Shown: positions 17,693-27,953 of the stretch, one piece after another
How the letters are laid out: each line of letters starts with the position of its first letter
Numbering within the stretch: the first letter of the stretch is position 1
Program-made: the position numbers and the translations under genes
Notes under the pieces: model-generated
What the model was told of the DNA's origin: nothing
What the model saw: only the letters and a program-made list of their open reading frames with translations
Databases searched by the model: none
Source of the DNA: Caulobacter mirabilis
GTDB lineage: Bacteria; Pseudomonadota; Alphaproteobacteria; Caulobacterales; Caulobacteraceae
Assembly (NCBI RefSeq): GCF_002749615.1
Contig: NZ_CP024201.1
Coordinates: 3,949,001 to 4,013,000, forward strand
DNA length: 64,000 bases
Reading direction: 5' to 3'

Positions 17693-20600
17693 GTGAAAAA
17701 AGTTTCCATCAGAACCAGGCTCTTGGCGACCACGCTGCTCTGCGGCGCGACCTTCGCCGCTCCCTTCGCGTACGCGCAGACCGAAGAGGCCGCCGACGTC
17801 GAAGCGGTCGTCGTCACCGGCTCGCGGATCAAGCGCGACACCTTCAACACCCCGATGCCGATCGCGTCGGTCAGCGCTGAAACCATCCAGGATTCGGGCA
17901 ACGTCATCCTCGGCGACGTCCTGATGGACCTGCCGATGGTCAACGCCAACAGCAACGCCCAGAACACCTCCTCGACGCTGTTCAACTCCGGCCAGGCGCG
18001 GATCGACCTGCGCGGCCTGGGCGCGACGCGCACGCTGGTGCTGGTCGACGGCCGCCGTCACGTGTTCAGCGACGCCGCCTCGCCGGCCGTCGACCTGAAC
18101 ATGATCCCGTCGCTGATGGTCGAGCGTCTCGACGCCGTCCCGGGCGCCGCTTCGGCCGTCTACGGCTCGGAAGCCATCGCCGGCGTCGTCAACATCATCA
18201 TGAAGAAGAAGCAGGACGGCTTCCTGTTCGACGTCCAGGGCGGCCTCTCGCAACAGAGCGACGGCGGCGAGTTCCGCGCCGGCGCGAGCTGGGGCGGCCG
18301 CTTCTTCGATGACCGCCTGAACGTGATCGTCGGCGGCGAGTACGCCCGCCAGGAAGCGATCATGCAGGCCGACCGCAAGTGGGCCTACCCGGGCATCCGC
18401 CGCAACACGGCCAACCCGCAGACGATCGTTCCGCAGAGCAAGACGAACACCTCGCCCTACGCGACCTTCCAGCTTCGCAGCGGCCCGATCCCGGGTGCGA
18501 CCGAAGCGTTCGATCCGACCAAGCATGCCTACGCCGTCACGCTCGACGTGCGGGACCGCACCAAGGTCACCCAGCTGTCGACCCCCTGCTCGACGGCGAC
18601 CGTCCAGTCCAACTGCCAGGACGACGCGCTGTTCTACGGCCAGATTTACAACGCGCTGCAGGGCGAAGTCGAACGCGGCACGATCCGCGGCTACGCCGAG
18701 TACGAACTGACCAGCAACGTCAACGTCTTCGGCGAGCTGAGCTACGCCAAGGTCAACGGCCGCGGCATCTCGCAGCCGGCCTTCTCGCCGGCCGCCGGCG
18801 GCCCCACGACCATGCCGGTCGCCATCTTCGGCGACAACGCCTTCCTGGCCGGCAACACCTCGACGGCGGCCGATCTGCGCTACCACTGGGTGCGCTCGGG
18901 CAAGGACTTCACCAGCGGCTCCAGCGCCCAGGTCGGCAAGTTCTGGCAGGAGTTCGGCGGCCGTGACACCGAGATCGAGCGCGAGACCCTGCGCGCGGTC
19001 ATCGGCATGAACGGCGACTTCGAGTTCCTGAACCGGAACATCAGCTGGGATTGGTACGGCCAGTACGGCGAGACGACCGGCAAGACGACCGCCTTCAACG
19101 TCCCGAACGTGAAGAAGGTCCAGATGGCGACGGACGCGATCCTGGTGGGCGGCAATGTCGTCTGCCGCGCGACCACGTCCGCGGACCCGGCCGTCCGCGC
19201 CGCCGCCGCCGGCTGCGTGCCGTGGAACCTGGTCGACGGCCCGTCGGCCGCCGCGGTGGCCTACGCCAACGCCAACGCCTACGGCGAACAGACGATCAAG
19301 CAGACGGTCCTGTCGGCCAACGCCTCGACCGACCTGTTCGACCTGCCGGCCGGCCCGGTCGGCTTCGCCTTCGGCGCCGAGTACCGCAAGGAAGAAAGCC
19401 GCTTCCAGCAGGACGCCCTGAGCGCCAGCGGCGCGCTGTTCTTCAACTCGATCGGCACCCGCGCCGGCGAGTACGACGTGAAGGACGTCTACGCCGAGCT
19501 TCGCGTTCCGCTGCTGAAGAACGTGCCGTTCGCCGAGGAGCTGACCTTCGAAGCCGCCGGCCGCATCAGCGACTACTCGACCATCGGCACCGCCGACCAA
19601 TGGCGTCTGGCGCTGGAGTGGGCTCCGATCCAGGACATCCGCTTCCGGGCCAACCGCGGCACCGCCGTGCGGGCGCCGAACATCGTCGAGCTGTACGCGC
19701 CGCAAAGCACGAACTTCACCCCGGCCAACACCCCGCCGCAGGATCCCTGCGACTCGGTGGTGTACGCGGGTGCGACCGCCGCCCAGAAGGCCGCCCGGAA
19801 CATCACCTGCGCCGCGGCGATCGCCAACTGGAACCCGGCGACCTTCACCTCGAACATCGGCAACAACCGTCCGACGCTGCGGCTCCTGCAAGGCGGCAAC
19901 CCGGACCTGAAGCCGGAAGAGGCGACCACCAACCAGGTCGGCGTCGTGATCCAGCCGCGCTTCGCGCCGGGCTTCTCGATGTCGATCGACTGGTACCGGG
20001 TCGAGCTCGAGCAGCAGATCGGCCTCGTGCCGCTGCAGACGCTGCTGTCGGATCTCTGCTACGACTCGTCGACGCCCTACGCGTCGAACCCGTTCTGCGC
20101 GGCCATCCAGCGTAACGCCACCGGCGGCGTCGACCACGTCAAACTGGTCAACCAGAACGTGGCGGCGGTGAACGTCGAAGGCTACGACGTCTCGACTCAG
20201 TACCGCTTCCGTCCGAGCGAGATCTTCAACGGCGCCTTCGCGGCTCCGACCGGCGGCGACCTCGGCGACGTCACCCTGCGTCTCGACGTCACCCGTCAGT
20301 ACACCTTCGACCTGCAGGGTCTGCCGGGTCAGCCGTTCACCGGCCTGGCCAACACGATCCCGAACGCCACGCCGGAGTGGAAGGCCAACTTCGCCGCCAC
20401 CTGGGCCGTGGATAAGTTCCGCTTCCAGTGGCAGACCCGCTACATCGGTTCGATGGCGGTGCAGGTCCCCAGCGTGCCGGTCAGCTCGCTGAGCCCGTAC
20501 TACACCGACGACTACTTCACGCATGACCTGCGCATGACCTACCGGATGAACGACGACGTGTCGTTCCGCGCCGGCGTCGTGAACTTCACCGACGAGCAAC

Positions 20601-20701
20601 CGCCGTACCTGCCGGAAACCTTCACCGGCACGGGCACGGGCGCTTCGTCCTACGACAACCGCGGCCGCTTCTTCTTCGTGGGCGCGACCGTCAGCTACTA
20701 A
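17693..20701 (+). CDS. TonB-dependent outer-membrane receptor
   Basis: A 1002-residue receptor starting at GTG, 5 bases after a GGGAGGG site. It has a signal peptide (LLATTLLCGATFAAPFAYAQ), the TonB-box-like VEAVVVTGSRIKRDTFNTPMP, a plug with LRGLGATRTLVLVDGRR and AASAVYGSEAIAGVVNII, and a beta-barrel ending FFFVGATVSY. Unlike many receptors it carries barrel-loop cysteines (CSTATVQSNC and others). It is related in architecture to the receptor at 209-3169 but diverged. A terminator follows immediately. The substrate cannot be inferred from neighbours. Confidence 0.95.
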   Translation: MKKVSIRTRLLATTLLCGATFAAPFAYAQTEEAADVEAVVVTGSRIKRDTFNTPMPIASVSAETIQDSGNVILGDVLMDLPMVNANSNAQNTSSTLFNSGQARIDLRGLGATRTLVLVDGRRHVFSDAASPAVDLNMIPSLMVERLDAVPGAASAVYGSEAIAGVVNIIMKKKQDGFLFDVQGGLSQQSDGGEFRAGASWGGRFFDDRLNVIVGGEYARQEAIMQADRKWAYPGIRRNTANPQTIVPQSKTNTSPYATFQLRSGPIPGATEAFDPTKHAYAVTLDVRDRTKVTQLSTPCSTATVQSNCQDDALFYGQIYNALQGEVERGTIRGYAEYELTSNVNVFGELSYAKVNGRGISQPAFSPAAGGPTTMPVAIFGDNAFLAGNTSTAADLRYHWVRSGKDFTSGSSAQVGKFWQEFGGRDTEIERETLRAVIGMNGDFEFLNRNISWDWYGQYGETTGKTTAFNVPNVKKVQMATDAILVGGNVVCRATTSADPAVRAAAAGCVPWNLVDGPSAAAVAYANANAYGEQTIKQTVLSANASTDLFDLPAGPVGFAFGAEYRKEESRFQQDALSASGALFFNSIGTRAGEYDVKDVYAELRVPLLKNVPFAEELTFEAAGRISDYSTIGTADQWRLALEWAPIQDIRFRANRGTAVRAPNIVELYAPQSTNFTPANTPPQDPCDSVVYAGATAAQKAARNITCAAAIANWNPATFTSNIGNNRPTLRLLQGGNPDLKPEEATTNQVGVVIQPRFAPGFSMSIDWYRVELEQQIGLVPLQTLLSDLCYDSSTPYASNPFCAAIQRNATGGVDHVKLVNQNVAAVNVEGYDVSTQYRFRPSEIFNGAFAAPTGGDLGDVTLRLDVTRQYTFDLQGLPGQPFTGLANTIPNATPEWKANFAATWAVDKFRFQWQTRYIGSMAVQVPSVPVSSLSPYYTDDYFTHDLRMTYRMNDDVSFRAGVVNFTDEQPPYLPETFTGTGTGASSYDNRGRFFFVGATVSY

Positions 20702-20729
20702 TCGTCTCCTGACGATGACCTGACGACGG

Positions 20730-20766
20730 GGCGGCGGGCCGAAAGGTCCGCCGCCCTTTCTTTTTG
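20730..20766 (+). terminator. Terminator after the TonB receptor
   Basis: Stem GGCGGCGGGCC, GAAA loop, GGTCCGCCGCC (one G-U pair), followed by CTTTCTTTTT. It lies 28 bases past the stop. Confidence 0.85.
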
Positions 20767-20830
20767 GCTCCGCCTTGCCAGCAGGGCGCGAGGCGCACAG
20801 CATCCGGCCCCTCTGGAGTCAGGACGTCCC

Positions 20831-21214
20831 ATGCTCGATCACATCACCTTCGGAATCAGCGACTACGCGCGCTCGACGGCCTTCTATGACGCGGCCCTGG
20901 CGCCCCTGGGCCTGAAGCAGCTGTTCGTCGTGCCGCCCGAGCACGCCGGCGGCGTCCAGTGCGTCGGCTACGGCGCCGATCGTCCCTTCTTCTGGATCGC
21001 CCAGGACGATCCGACGCGCGGCAAGCTGCACATCGCCCTCGCCGCCGCCAACCGCGCGGCCGTGGACGCCTTCTACGCCGCCGCCCTGGCCGCCGGAGGG
21101 CGGGACAACGGCCCGCCGGGCCCTCGCCCGCACTATCACGCCGACTACTACGGGGCCTTCGTGCTCGACCCGGACGGCCACAACATCGAGGCCGTCTGTC
21201 ACGCTCCGGCCTAG
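20831..21214 (+). CDS. VOC (glyoxalase/bleomycin-resistance fold) family protein
   Basis: A 127-residue metalloenzyme-fold protein of the vicinal oxygen chelate superfamily. It opens MLDHITFGISDYARSTAFYDAAL and closes with YYGAFVLDPDGHNIEAVCH, the two conserved half-motifs. Candidate metal ligands are His4 and the terminal Glu. The length is that of a single two-module VOC protein. The substrate is unknown and it stands alone. Confidence 0.9.
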   Translation: MLDHITFGISDYARSTAFYDAALAPLGLKQLFVVPPEHAGGVQCVGYGADRPFFWIAQDDPTRGKLHIALAAANRAAVDAFYAAALAAGGRDNGPPGPRPHYHADYYGAFVLDPDGHNIEAVCHAPA

Positions 21215-21316
21215 ACCCGGGATGAGGCGCCGCGCCCAGCCGGCGCCCGCCGACCACCTCGCGCCACGCGGCGCGGCGTCCTATGATGGCGACATGGGCT
21301 CAGCCGGAGTGACTCT

Positions 21317-21727
21317 TTGATCCCCTTCATCCTGGCCGTTCTGGCCTGCTGCCTGGCAGGCGGAATGGGCGGCTATGTCCTGGCGCGGCCGGACGAAGCG
21401 CTCCAGCGGGCCGGTCTTGCGCCTGCCGAAGACAACCGCGCGGCCCTCGCGGGCGTGCGCGGGTTCGGCGGCCTGCTCGTGCTCGCCCACGGCGGAACGG
21501 CGGCGCTGCTCGGCTACTACCCGAGCGTCGGCGCCAGCATGGCCCTGGCCCTCGCCTTGGCCTGGGCCGGCGCGGCCGTGGGACGGGCGGCCTCCACCGC
21601 GATCGACCGCCGGGTCGACGGCGCCTCGATCCAGGCCCTGCCGTTCGAGGTGCTGATGGGTCTGACCCTGTCCCTGCCCTTCTGGGCCGGACGCCAGTTC
21701 GACCCCAGCCCGGCCGTGTGGGTCTAG
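21317..21727 (+). CDS. Four-helix membrane protein, DUF4345-like
   Basis: A 136-residue protein with four predicted transmembrane segments (IPFILAVLACCLAGGMGGYV, and others near 46-70, 74-92 and 110-124). The RAALAGVRGFGGLLVLAHG segment resembles DUF4345 proteins but the match is uncertain. The start is TTG at 21317, supported by GGAG 7 bases upstream and by in-frame stops in alternative readings. Function unknown. Confidence 0.6.
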   Translation: MIPFILAVLACCLAGGMGGYVLARPDEALQRAGLAPAEDNRAALAGVRGFGGLLVLAHGGTAALLGYYPSVGASMALALALAWAGAAVGRAASTAIDRRVDGASIQALPFEVLMGLTLSLPFWAGRQFDPSPAVWV

Positions 21728-21805
21728 CCGCGCTTACGACGAATTAAGCGGCGCATACCGTCGTTCCGTGGAAAAGCTTGTGCAGCTGCTCCAGGAGATG
21801 TCGCC

Positions 21806-22957
21806 GTGCGCCCGCTCGCCCTCGCCCTGCTGACCGCCCTGCTGGCGACCCCAGCTATCGCGGCTCCGCCCGAAATCCGCGCCTATCCGTCGGCGCCGCT
21901 CCACAGCTATCCGCTCGACAGCGTCCATGGCGTCCAAGGTCTCGTCGTCCACAACATCGCCGTGGTGAACACCACCGGCGCGCCGCTGACGATCGAGGCC
22001 GTCGACCTCGAGCTGCTGCGGGAGCAGAGCGTCGTTGATCGCCGCACGCTGGACGGCGCGGTTCTCACGGCGGCCGCGAAGCGCGGCGCGGCGCTCCAGG
22101 CCGCGGGCATGATCGACGCGATCGGCTTCCAGTTCGGCGACGTGCTGGGCAGGCCTCCCGCCAAGCTGGCCGCCGCCCCTGTCCTGGCGTCCGGCCAGGC
22201 TCTGCTGATCACCGACCAGGTCTTCGGCTGGACCGGCAAGCGCGACGCTCTGCGCGTCGTGGTCCGGTCGACCGGCGGCGGCGAAACGGCGATGCGCGTC
22301 CTGCCGCTGGCGGCGACCGCTCCGGAGGCGCGCTACGCCTTTCCGATGAAGGGCGTCTTCTACGTCCAGGCCGCCCCGAGCCTGAACACCCATCACCGCT
22401 GGGTCGTGCCCGAGGCCTTCGCGCTGGACATCGGCCAGCTGGGCGCCGGCGGGCTCAGCTATCGGGGCGACGGCGCGCGCTTCGCCGACTACTACGTCTA
22501 CGGCCAGCCGGTCCTGGCCGCCGCGGACGGCGAGGTGGTTCAGGTGATCTCGGACCAGGTTGAGGACGCCACGGCGGTCCGCAAGCCGGGCGAGAGCCAG
22601 CAGGCCTACTTCGGCCGGATTCAGCGGTGGCAGGGCGCCCTGATGGCCAAGGGCCTCGACGCCCTGGGCGGCAACCTGGTGATCGTCCGCCATCCCTGGG
22701 GCGAGTACAGCGTCTACGCCCACCTCAAGCCCGGGCCCGCGGCGGTGAGAGTCGGCCAGGCGGTCAAGGCGGGGCAGCTGCTTGGCCACGTCGGCAGCTC
22801 GGGCTCGTCGACGGAGCCGCATCTGCATTTCCACGTCTGCGATGCGCCCAGCGCCCTGGCCTGCGTCGGCCTGCCGGTCGCCTTCACCAACGTCGAGAAC
22901 CCCCTGGCCCTGCTGCCGGGTGCGATTCAGAGCGGCGACATGGTGGTGACGAAGTAG
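21806..22957 (+). CDS. M23 family metallopeptidase (periplasmic)
   Basis: A 383-residue exported peptidase of the LytM/M23 type, expected to cut peptidoglycan peptide bridges or to act as a regulator of amidases. A GTG start follows an AGGAG site and leads into a signal peptide (LALLTALLATPAIAA). The C-terminal half carries the zinc-site motifs HHRWVVPEAFALDIG (His and Asp) and EPHLHFHVCD (the HxH pair), so the catalytic site looks complete. Residues 20-200 form an uncharacterised beta-rich domain. It is monocistronic and convergent with the next gene. Confidence 0.88.
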   Translation: MRPLALALLTALLATPAIAAPPEIRAYPSAPLHSYPLDSVHGVQGLVVHNIAVVNTTGAPLTIEAVDLELLREQSVVDRRTLDGAVLTAAAKRGAALQAAGMIDAIGFQFGDVLGRPPAKLAAAPVLASGQALLITDQVFGWTGKRDALRVVVRSTGGGETAMRVLPLAATAPEARYAFPMKGVFYVQAAPSLNTHHRWVVPEAFALDIGQLGAGGLSYRGDGARFADYYVYGQPVLAAADGEVVQVISDQVEDATAVRKPGESQQAYFGRIQRWQGALMAKGLDALGGNLVIVRHPWGEYSVYAHLKPGPAAVRVGQAVKAGQLLGHVGSSGSSTEPHLHFHVCDAPSALACVGLPVAFTNVENPLALLPGAIQSGDMVVTK

Positions 22958-22986
22958 GGTCGCCGCGTCCTATCGACGCCCGATCC

Positions 22987-23694
22987 TCAGAACTGACGCC
23001 ACGAGGGCGTTTCCTCAGTTTGGCCGGGCTGCAGTTGGCGTTGCCCCCAGGACAGGATCATCAGGAGCTTGTGGCTGCGGATGCGCACGTCGCCGACCAG
23101 CGGCGTCAGCGCCGCAAGCAGGCGGCCGGTGCGAGGCTCGTAGACCAGCACCGTCATCTCGGCGATGCCCACGCGGTCTCGGCGGCTGTAGAGAGTCAGT
23201 TCCGGGATCGTCGCCAGGGTCAGGTTCGACGACATCGGCAGGGTCATCTGCGGCACCCCGAGCACGCGGTTGACCTGATCGATCCCCAGCGCGCCAAGAC
23301 GGGCCTCGACGACGATCTCGGCCGCGGCCCGATCATCCTCCAGGATCGCGCCTTGCCGGATGAGCGCACCGCGCAGCGAAGCCCTGGCATAGGCGGCGCC
23401 TTCGCCGCTGAAACTGCCGGCGTCCAGGAACACCTTCCGCCCCTCGACCATCGGCAGGCTGAGCCGAGAAGCCGCTTCGTCGGCCGCATTGGAGATCAAC
23501 AGCTGTTCAGTGGCCGTGCGGCCGGGCGTCGTCTCGAGCGGAGTGGCGCAGGAAGACATCAGAGACACGACGCTCAACACAGCTACAGCTGGCGCCGCCT
23601 TGGAAGCGGATCGGAACAGAACTCTACACCTATGGCGGGGATCGGCCCGGTCTTCCTGCACAACCCGATGCGCCGCAACCCCCACGCCGATCAC
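22987..23694 (-). CDS. Putative lipoprotein, DUF6655-like
   Basis: Up to 235 residues. A hydrophobic segment ending SLMSSC at about residue 49 looks like a lipobox. The following TPGRTATEQLLISNAADEAASRL and GRKVFLDAGSF match a small family of uncharacterised lipoproteins (DUF6655 type). The start is uncertain: the ATG at 23694 adds about 30 charged residues before the signal segment, and a GTG at 23661 is possible. An envelope location is likely and the function unknown. The acyl-CoA dehydrogenase terminator lies just upstream. Confidence 0.65.
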   Translation of the reverse strand: MIGVGVAAHRVVQEDRADPRHRCRVLFRSASKAAPAVAVLSVVSLMSSCATPLETTPGRTATEQLLISNAADEAASRLSLPMVEGRKVFLDAGSFSGEGAAYARASLRGALIRQGAILEDDRAAAEIVVEARLGALGIDQVNRVLGVPQMTLPMSSNLTLATIPELTLYSRRDRVGIAEMTVLVYEPRTGRLLAALTPLVGDVRIRSHKLLMILSWGQRQLQPGQTEETPSWRQF

Positions 23695-23708
23695 ATGCGC
23701 GCCAGGTC

Positions 23709-23750
23709 AATAAAAAGCCCCGCCGGCGTCTCCGCTGGCGGGGCTCCAAG
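23709..23750 (-). terminator. Terminator of the acyl-CoA dehydrogenase gene
   Basis: On the minus strand AGCCCCGCCAGC and GCCGGCGGGGCT form a strong stem, followed by TTTTATT. It is 18 bases past the stop at 23768. Confidence 0.85.
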
Positions 23751-23767
23751 GACCGAGAGGCTCGAGC

Positions 23768-25075
<1,308 letters not shown>

Positions 25076-25102
25076 GGTCGTCCCTGCCCTTTGTTGTCCG
25101 AA

Positions 25103-25120
25103 TTCAAACGATCGTTTGAA
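25103..25120. promoter_or_regulatory. PsrA-like operator palindrome
   Basis: TTCAAACGATCGTTTGAA is a perfect 18-base palindrome. Its core CAAAC-N4-GTTTG is the pattern bound by the TetR-type fatty-acid regulator PsrA in pseudomonads. It sits at the promoter of the acyl-CoA dehydrogenase gene. No TetR gene is in this window. Confidence 0.7.
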
Positions 25121-25318
25121 GGCACCGTAGCGCCGGTTGACGCAAGGGGCAAGCGGGAAAGGCCGGGAGCTGGCGCCACTCAGAGCGTGAACACGAAAAC
25201 ATCCATCTCAGGTTGCATTTGGCGTCGCCGCGAGAGAGGCTTCAACCTGCTGCTTTCGGAGTACCGATAGACTCTCCCGCGCGGCGCCGGTCGAGCAGCG
25301 CGGCGCGGGCCTTTCGGC

Positions 25319-25558
25319 TCAAGCTTCATCGACCGGCGCGGCCAGGTCCGACGCATCGTACTCGTATTCCAGCAGGTCCCCTGGCGCGCACTCCAGCACC
25401 GCGCATAGCTTGGCCAGGGTCTCGAAGCGCACGCCCCGCACCTTGCCGGTGCGCAACAGGCTGAGCTGGGTCTCGGACAGGCCGATACGCTGAGCCAGGT
25501 CGCGCGCCTTCATCTTGCGACGGGCCAGCATGATGTCGAGCGTGACGACGACGGGCAC
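25319..25558 (-). CDS. Small XRE-family regulator (YozG-like)
   Basis: A 79-residue helix-turn-helix protein. DLAQRIGLSETQLSLLRTGKVRGVRFETLAKLCAVLECAPGDLLEY is the canonical Cro/CI-type fold with the C-terminal PGDLL signature. It starts at a GTG that abuts the stop of the preceding DUF2975 gene. This pairing of DUF2975 membrane proteins with a YozG-like regulator is widespread. It probably represses its own operon, whose promoter carries a TTTATATAAA palindrome. Confidence 0.88.
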   Translation of the reverse strand: MPVVVTLDIMLARRKMKARDLAQRIGLSETQLSLLRTGKVRGVRFETLAKLCAVLECAPGDLLEYEYDASDLAAPVDEA

Positions 25559-26074
25559 TCAGATGATCTCGTCCAGTTCCGACCGGATGGCCCCAGCCTT
25601 GGCGTGCGTGAAGCCGAGCATCTGAATCAGTCCGCCGATCACGGCCAGCAGCATATCGGACGGCGCGCTCTCGAACCGATAGGGGATTCCGTCGATCCAG
25701 GCGAGCAAGGGCGGGATGATCACGATCGCCGACGCCGCGCCCAGCCCGACCGCGCCGCCGACCATGGCCAGGGCGCGACTGTTGCGGACGGTGAAGATCT
25801 CCCCCTGCCCCACGCGGGCGAAGATGCCGCCGGCGATCCAGACCGCGCCGATGTAGAAGAAGGTCGGAATCGCCGCGACCAGATTGCGCAGCAGGGCCGC
25901 GGCCTCGTCGCCGCCCCCCGATCCGTCCACGGCCGCGAACAGGAACGGGAACACGCCGCCAATCCGCAGGAAGTTCAGGACGGCGGCGATCACGACCAGC
26001 GTGGCGGTGAACTGCAGGAGCTTGGCCTGGTGTTTCAGGGAGCGTTCCTGAGCAGGCGTGAAGCCGGCGGGCAT
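25559..26074 (-). CDS. DUF2975-family membrane protein (copy 2)
   Basis: A 171-residue protein with four hydrophobic segments and the family motif VGQGEIFTVRNSRALAMVG between helices 2 and 3. Its start overlaps the stop of copy 1 and its stop touches the XRE gene. It is paralogous to copy 1 (26074-26601), pointing to tandem duplication. The biochemical role is unknown. Confidence 0.8.
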   Translation of the reverse strand: MPAGFTPAQERSLKHQAKLLQFTATLVVIAAVLNFLRIGGVFPFLFAAVDGSGGGDEAAALLRNLVAAIPTFFYIGAVWIAGGIFARVGQGEIFTVRNSRALAMVGGAVGLGAASAIVIIPPLLAWIDGIPYRFESAPSDMLLAVIGGLIQMLGFTHAKAGAIRSELDEII

Positions 26075-26601
26075 CAGACGATCTCCTCAAGCTCGGTCTT
26101 CAGGGCGACGGCGCTGGACAGCATGCGGCCGAGCACCAGGATGGCGCCGCCGATCACCGCGATGACCCAGGTCTCCGGCTCCAGCCTGAAGCCGCCCCAG
26201 CCGCCAAAACCCGCCGTGACGGTGCGGATCAGCGGCGCAACGATCGCTGTCGCCGCGGCGCCCCAAAGGAGCGACGCCCCGACCTCGGCCAGCCCCCTGG
26301 CGTTGGCGGCGGAGAACAGCTCGCCCTTGGCCACCCGCTCGAAGATATGGGCCACGGCCATCAGGCCGCCCAGGTAGCAGAGCGCCGGCAGAACGGCGGC
26401 GATCCTGTCGAACACCAGCGGGCTGGCCGCTTTCGCCGCCGCCGAGTCGCGCGCCAGGGCGGCGTCGTAGATCGGCCCCAGGGTCGTCATCGGATCGAAG
26501 ACGAACCACAGTTGGATGGAGACCGCGATGACGGCCGCCCAGGCGACGCCCTCGAAAAGTCGGGACTGGTCGACAAGCTTGGAATCGGTGGCGAGAGCCA
26601 T
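26074..26601 (-). CDS. DUF2975-family membrane protein (copy 1)
   Basis: A 175-residue protein with four hydrophobic segments. The motif VAKGELFSAANARGLAEVG matches copy 2 at the same position, and both end in a similar ELEEIV/ELDEII tail. It is the first gene of the operon, with an AAAGG site before the ATG and an AT-rich promoter. Function unknown. Confidence 0.8.
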   Translation of the reverse strand: MALATDSKLVDQSRLFEGVAWAAVIAVSIQLWFVFDPMTTLGPIYDAALARDSAAAKAASPLVFDRIAAVLPALCYLGGLMAVAHIFERVAKGELFSAANARGLAEVGASLLWGAAATAIVAPLIRTVTAGFGGWGGFRLEPETWVIAVIGGAILVLGRMLSSAVALKTELEEIV

Positions 26602-26616
26602 GAGAGGTTCCTTTAT

Positions 26617-26650
26617 GCAAGGAGAGCATAATTTTATGTTTTATATAAAG
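26617..26650 (-). promoter_or_regulatory. AT-rich promoter/operator of the DUF2975-XRE operon
   Basis: A strongly AT-rich patch in a GC-rich genome. It contains the palindrome TTTATATAAA (26640-26649) and, on the minus strand, tandem ATAAAAC / ATAAAAT units. It lies 16-50 bases upstream of the first gene. Autoregulation by the XRE protein is inferred. Confidence 0.5.
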
Positions 26651-26721
26651 TCAATCGCATCCGGCATGGAATTCAATGAAGCCGGTTCCCAAGCGCGCCC
26701 GTCTTTGGCAGGCTGCCGCCC

Positions 26722-27318
26722 ATGATCCTCAAGCCAAAGCTTCTCAAGGGCCGCCACGTGCGGCTGGAACCCGTCACCCCCGAGCACCGCGACGAGTTGC
26801 GCGCGGCCGTCGACTGCGATCCCGAGTCCTGGGAGATCATGTCGGTCAACGGCTGCGGCGAGGGCTTCGGCGACTGGTGGGGCGCCCTGCAGGGCGAGAC
26901 CGAACGCGGCGAGCGCATCGGCTACGTCATCCGCCGGATCAGCGACAAGCGCGTGGTCGGGACCACCAGCCTCCGCAACATCCGCAAGCTGGACCGGGGG
27001 GTCGAGATCGGCTCGACCTTCCTGCATCCGGACGTCCGCTCGGGCCCGGTGAACCCGGAGTCCAAGCGGCTCCTGCTCGCCCAGGCCTTCGACGCCGGCG
27101 CCATCCGCGTCGAGTTCCTGATCGACGAGCGCAACGCCCGCAGCCAGGCGGCCGTCATGAAGCTCGGCGCCGACCGCGAGGGCTCGCTGCGCAACCACAG
27201 GGTCACCTGGACGGGCCACGTCCGCGACACGGTGGTCCTGTCGATCTGCGACTTCGACTGGCCGGCCGTCCGCGACCGCCTCGACTTCCGCCTGCGCGAG
27301 TACGCCGAGGTCGCATGA
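26722..27318 (+). CDS. GNAT family N-acetyltransferase (RimJ/RimL-like), copy 1
   Basis: A 198-residue acetyltransferase. It opens LLKGRHVRLEPVTPEHRDEL, has the strand RVVGTTSLRNI, and the ending NARSQAAVMKLGADREGSLR typical of this GNAT branch. The acetyl-CoA loop is in the SGPVNPESKRLLL region. Acceptor unknown. Its TGA overlaps the ATG of copy 2, so the two are translationally coupled. Confidence 0.87.
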   Translation: MILKPKLLKGRHVRLEPVTPEHRDELRAAVDCDPESWEIMSVNGCGEGFGDWWGALQGETERGERIGYVIRRISDKRVVGTTSLRNIRKLDRGVEIGSTFLHPDVRSGPVNPESKRLLLAQAFDAGAIRVEFLIDERNARSQAAVMKLGADREGSLRNHRVTWTGHVRDTVVLSICDFDWPAVRDRLDFRLREYAEVA

Positions 27319-27893
27319 ACCTGGCCGCGGCGGCTCTGCAGGACGCGCATGTGCGCCTCGAGCCCCTGGCCGAGCCGCATCGCGAGGGCCTGCGCGCCGC
27401 CGCCGAGGCGGACCAGGAGATCTGGTCCGTCTACCCCTACTCCATGGCCGGCGAGCACTTCGCGCCCTACTGGGAGCGAACGCAGAAGGCCATGGCCAAG
27501 GGCCTGGTCCTGGCCCACGCCGTCCTGCGCGGCGACGCGGTGGTCGGCGTCAGCTGCTACTTCCCGGACCCGCCCAACAACGCCACGGAGATCGGCGGCA
27601 CCTACTTCCGGCCCGACGTGCGCGGCGGCGCGGTGAACCCGGCCTGCAAGCGGCTGATGATGATCCACGCCTTCGACAGCGGCGCCACGCGGGTGACCTT
27701 CCGGGTCGACGCCCTGAACGCCCGCTCGCGGGCGGCGGTGCTGAAGCTCGGAGCCGTGCAGGAGGGCATCCTGCGCGCGGATCGCGTGACCTGGACCGGC
27801 CGCGTGCGAGACACGGTGATCTTCTCCGTGCTCAAGAACGAATGGCCGGCCGTCCGCGAGCGCCTCGACGCCCGCCTGGACGCGTTCGCCTAG
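27315..27893 (+). CDS. GNAT family N-acetyltransferase, copy 2
   Basis: A 192-residue paralogue of the upstream GNAT. It has the same opening (DAHVRLEPLAEPHREGL), the same GGAVNPACKRLMM acetyl-CoA region and the same end (NARSRAAVLKLGAVQEGILR). It starts at the ATG within the upstream stop (ATGA). The two form a tandem duplicate pair that has diverged mainly in the N-terminal third, suggesting different acceptors. A family B repeat follows. Confidence 0.87.
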   Translation: MNLAAAALQDAHVRLEPLAEPHREGLRAAAEADQEIWSVYPYSMAGEHFAPYWERTQKAMAKGLVLAHAVLRGDAVVGVSCYFPDPPNNATEIGGTYFRPDVRGGAVNPACKRLMMIHAFDSGATRVTFRVDALNARSRAAVLKLGAVQEGILRADRVTWTGRVRDTVIFSVLKNEWPAVRERLDARLDAFA

Positions 27894-27953
27894 GCCGGAT
27901 CGGCCCTCAGCCCGGCGGCGATGCCGGTCTGAGCGTATGAGTTTTCATCCGAA

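Noticed and set aside
17690..20803. 1037-codon open frame on the minus strand over the second TonB receptor
   Set aside because: It is the codon-position shadow of a well-supported receptor gene; it is Arg/Val/Gly/Ala-rich with no family motif and no ribosome site.
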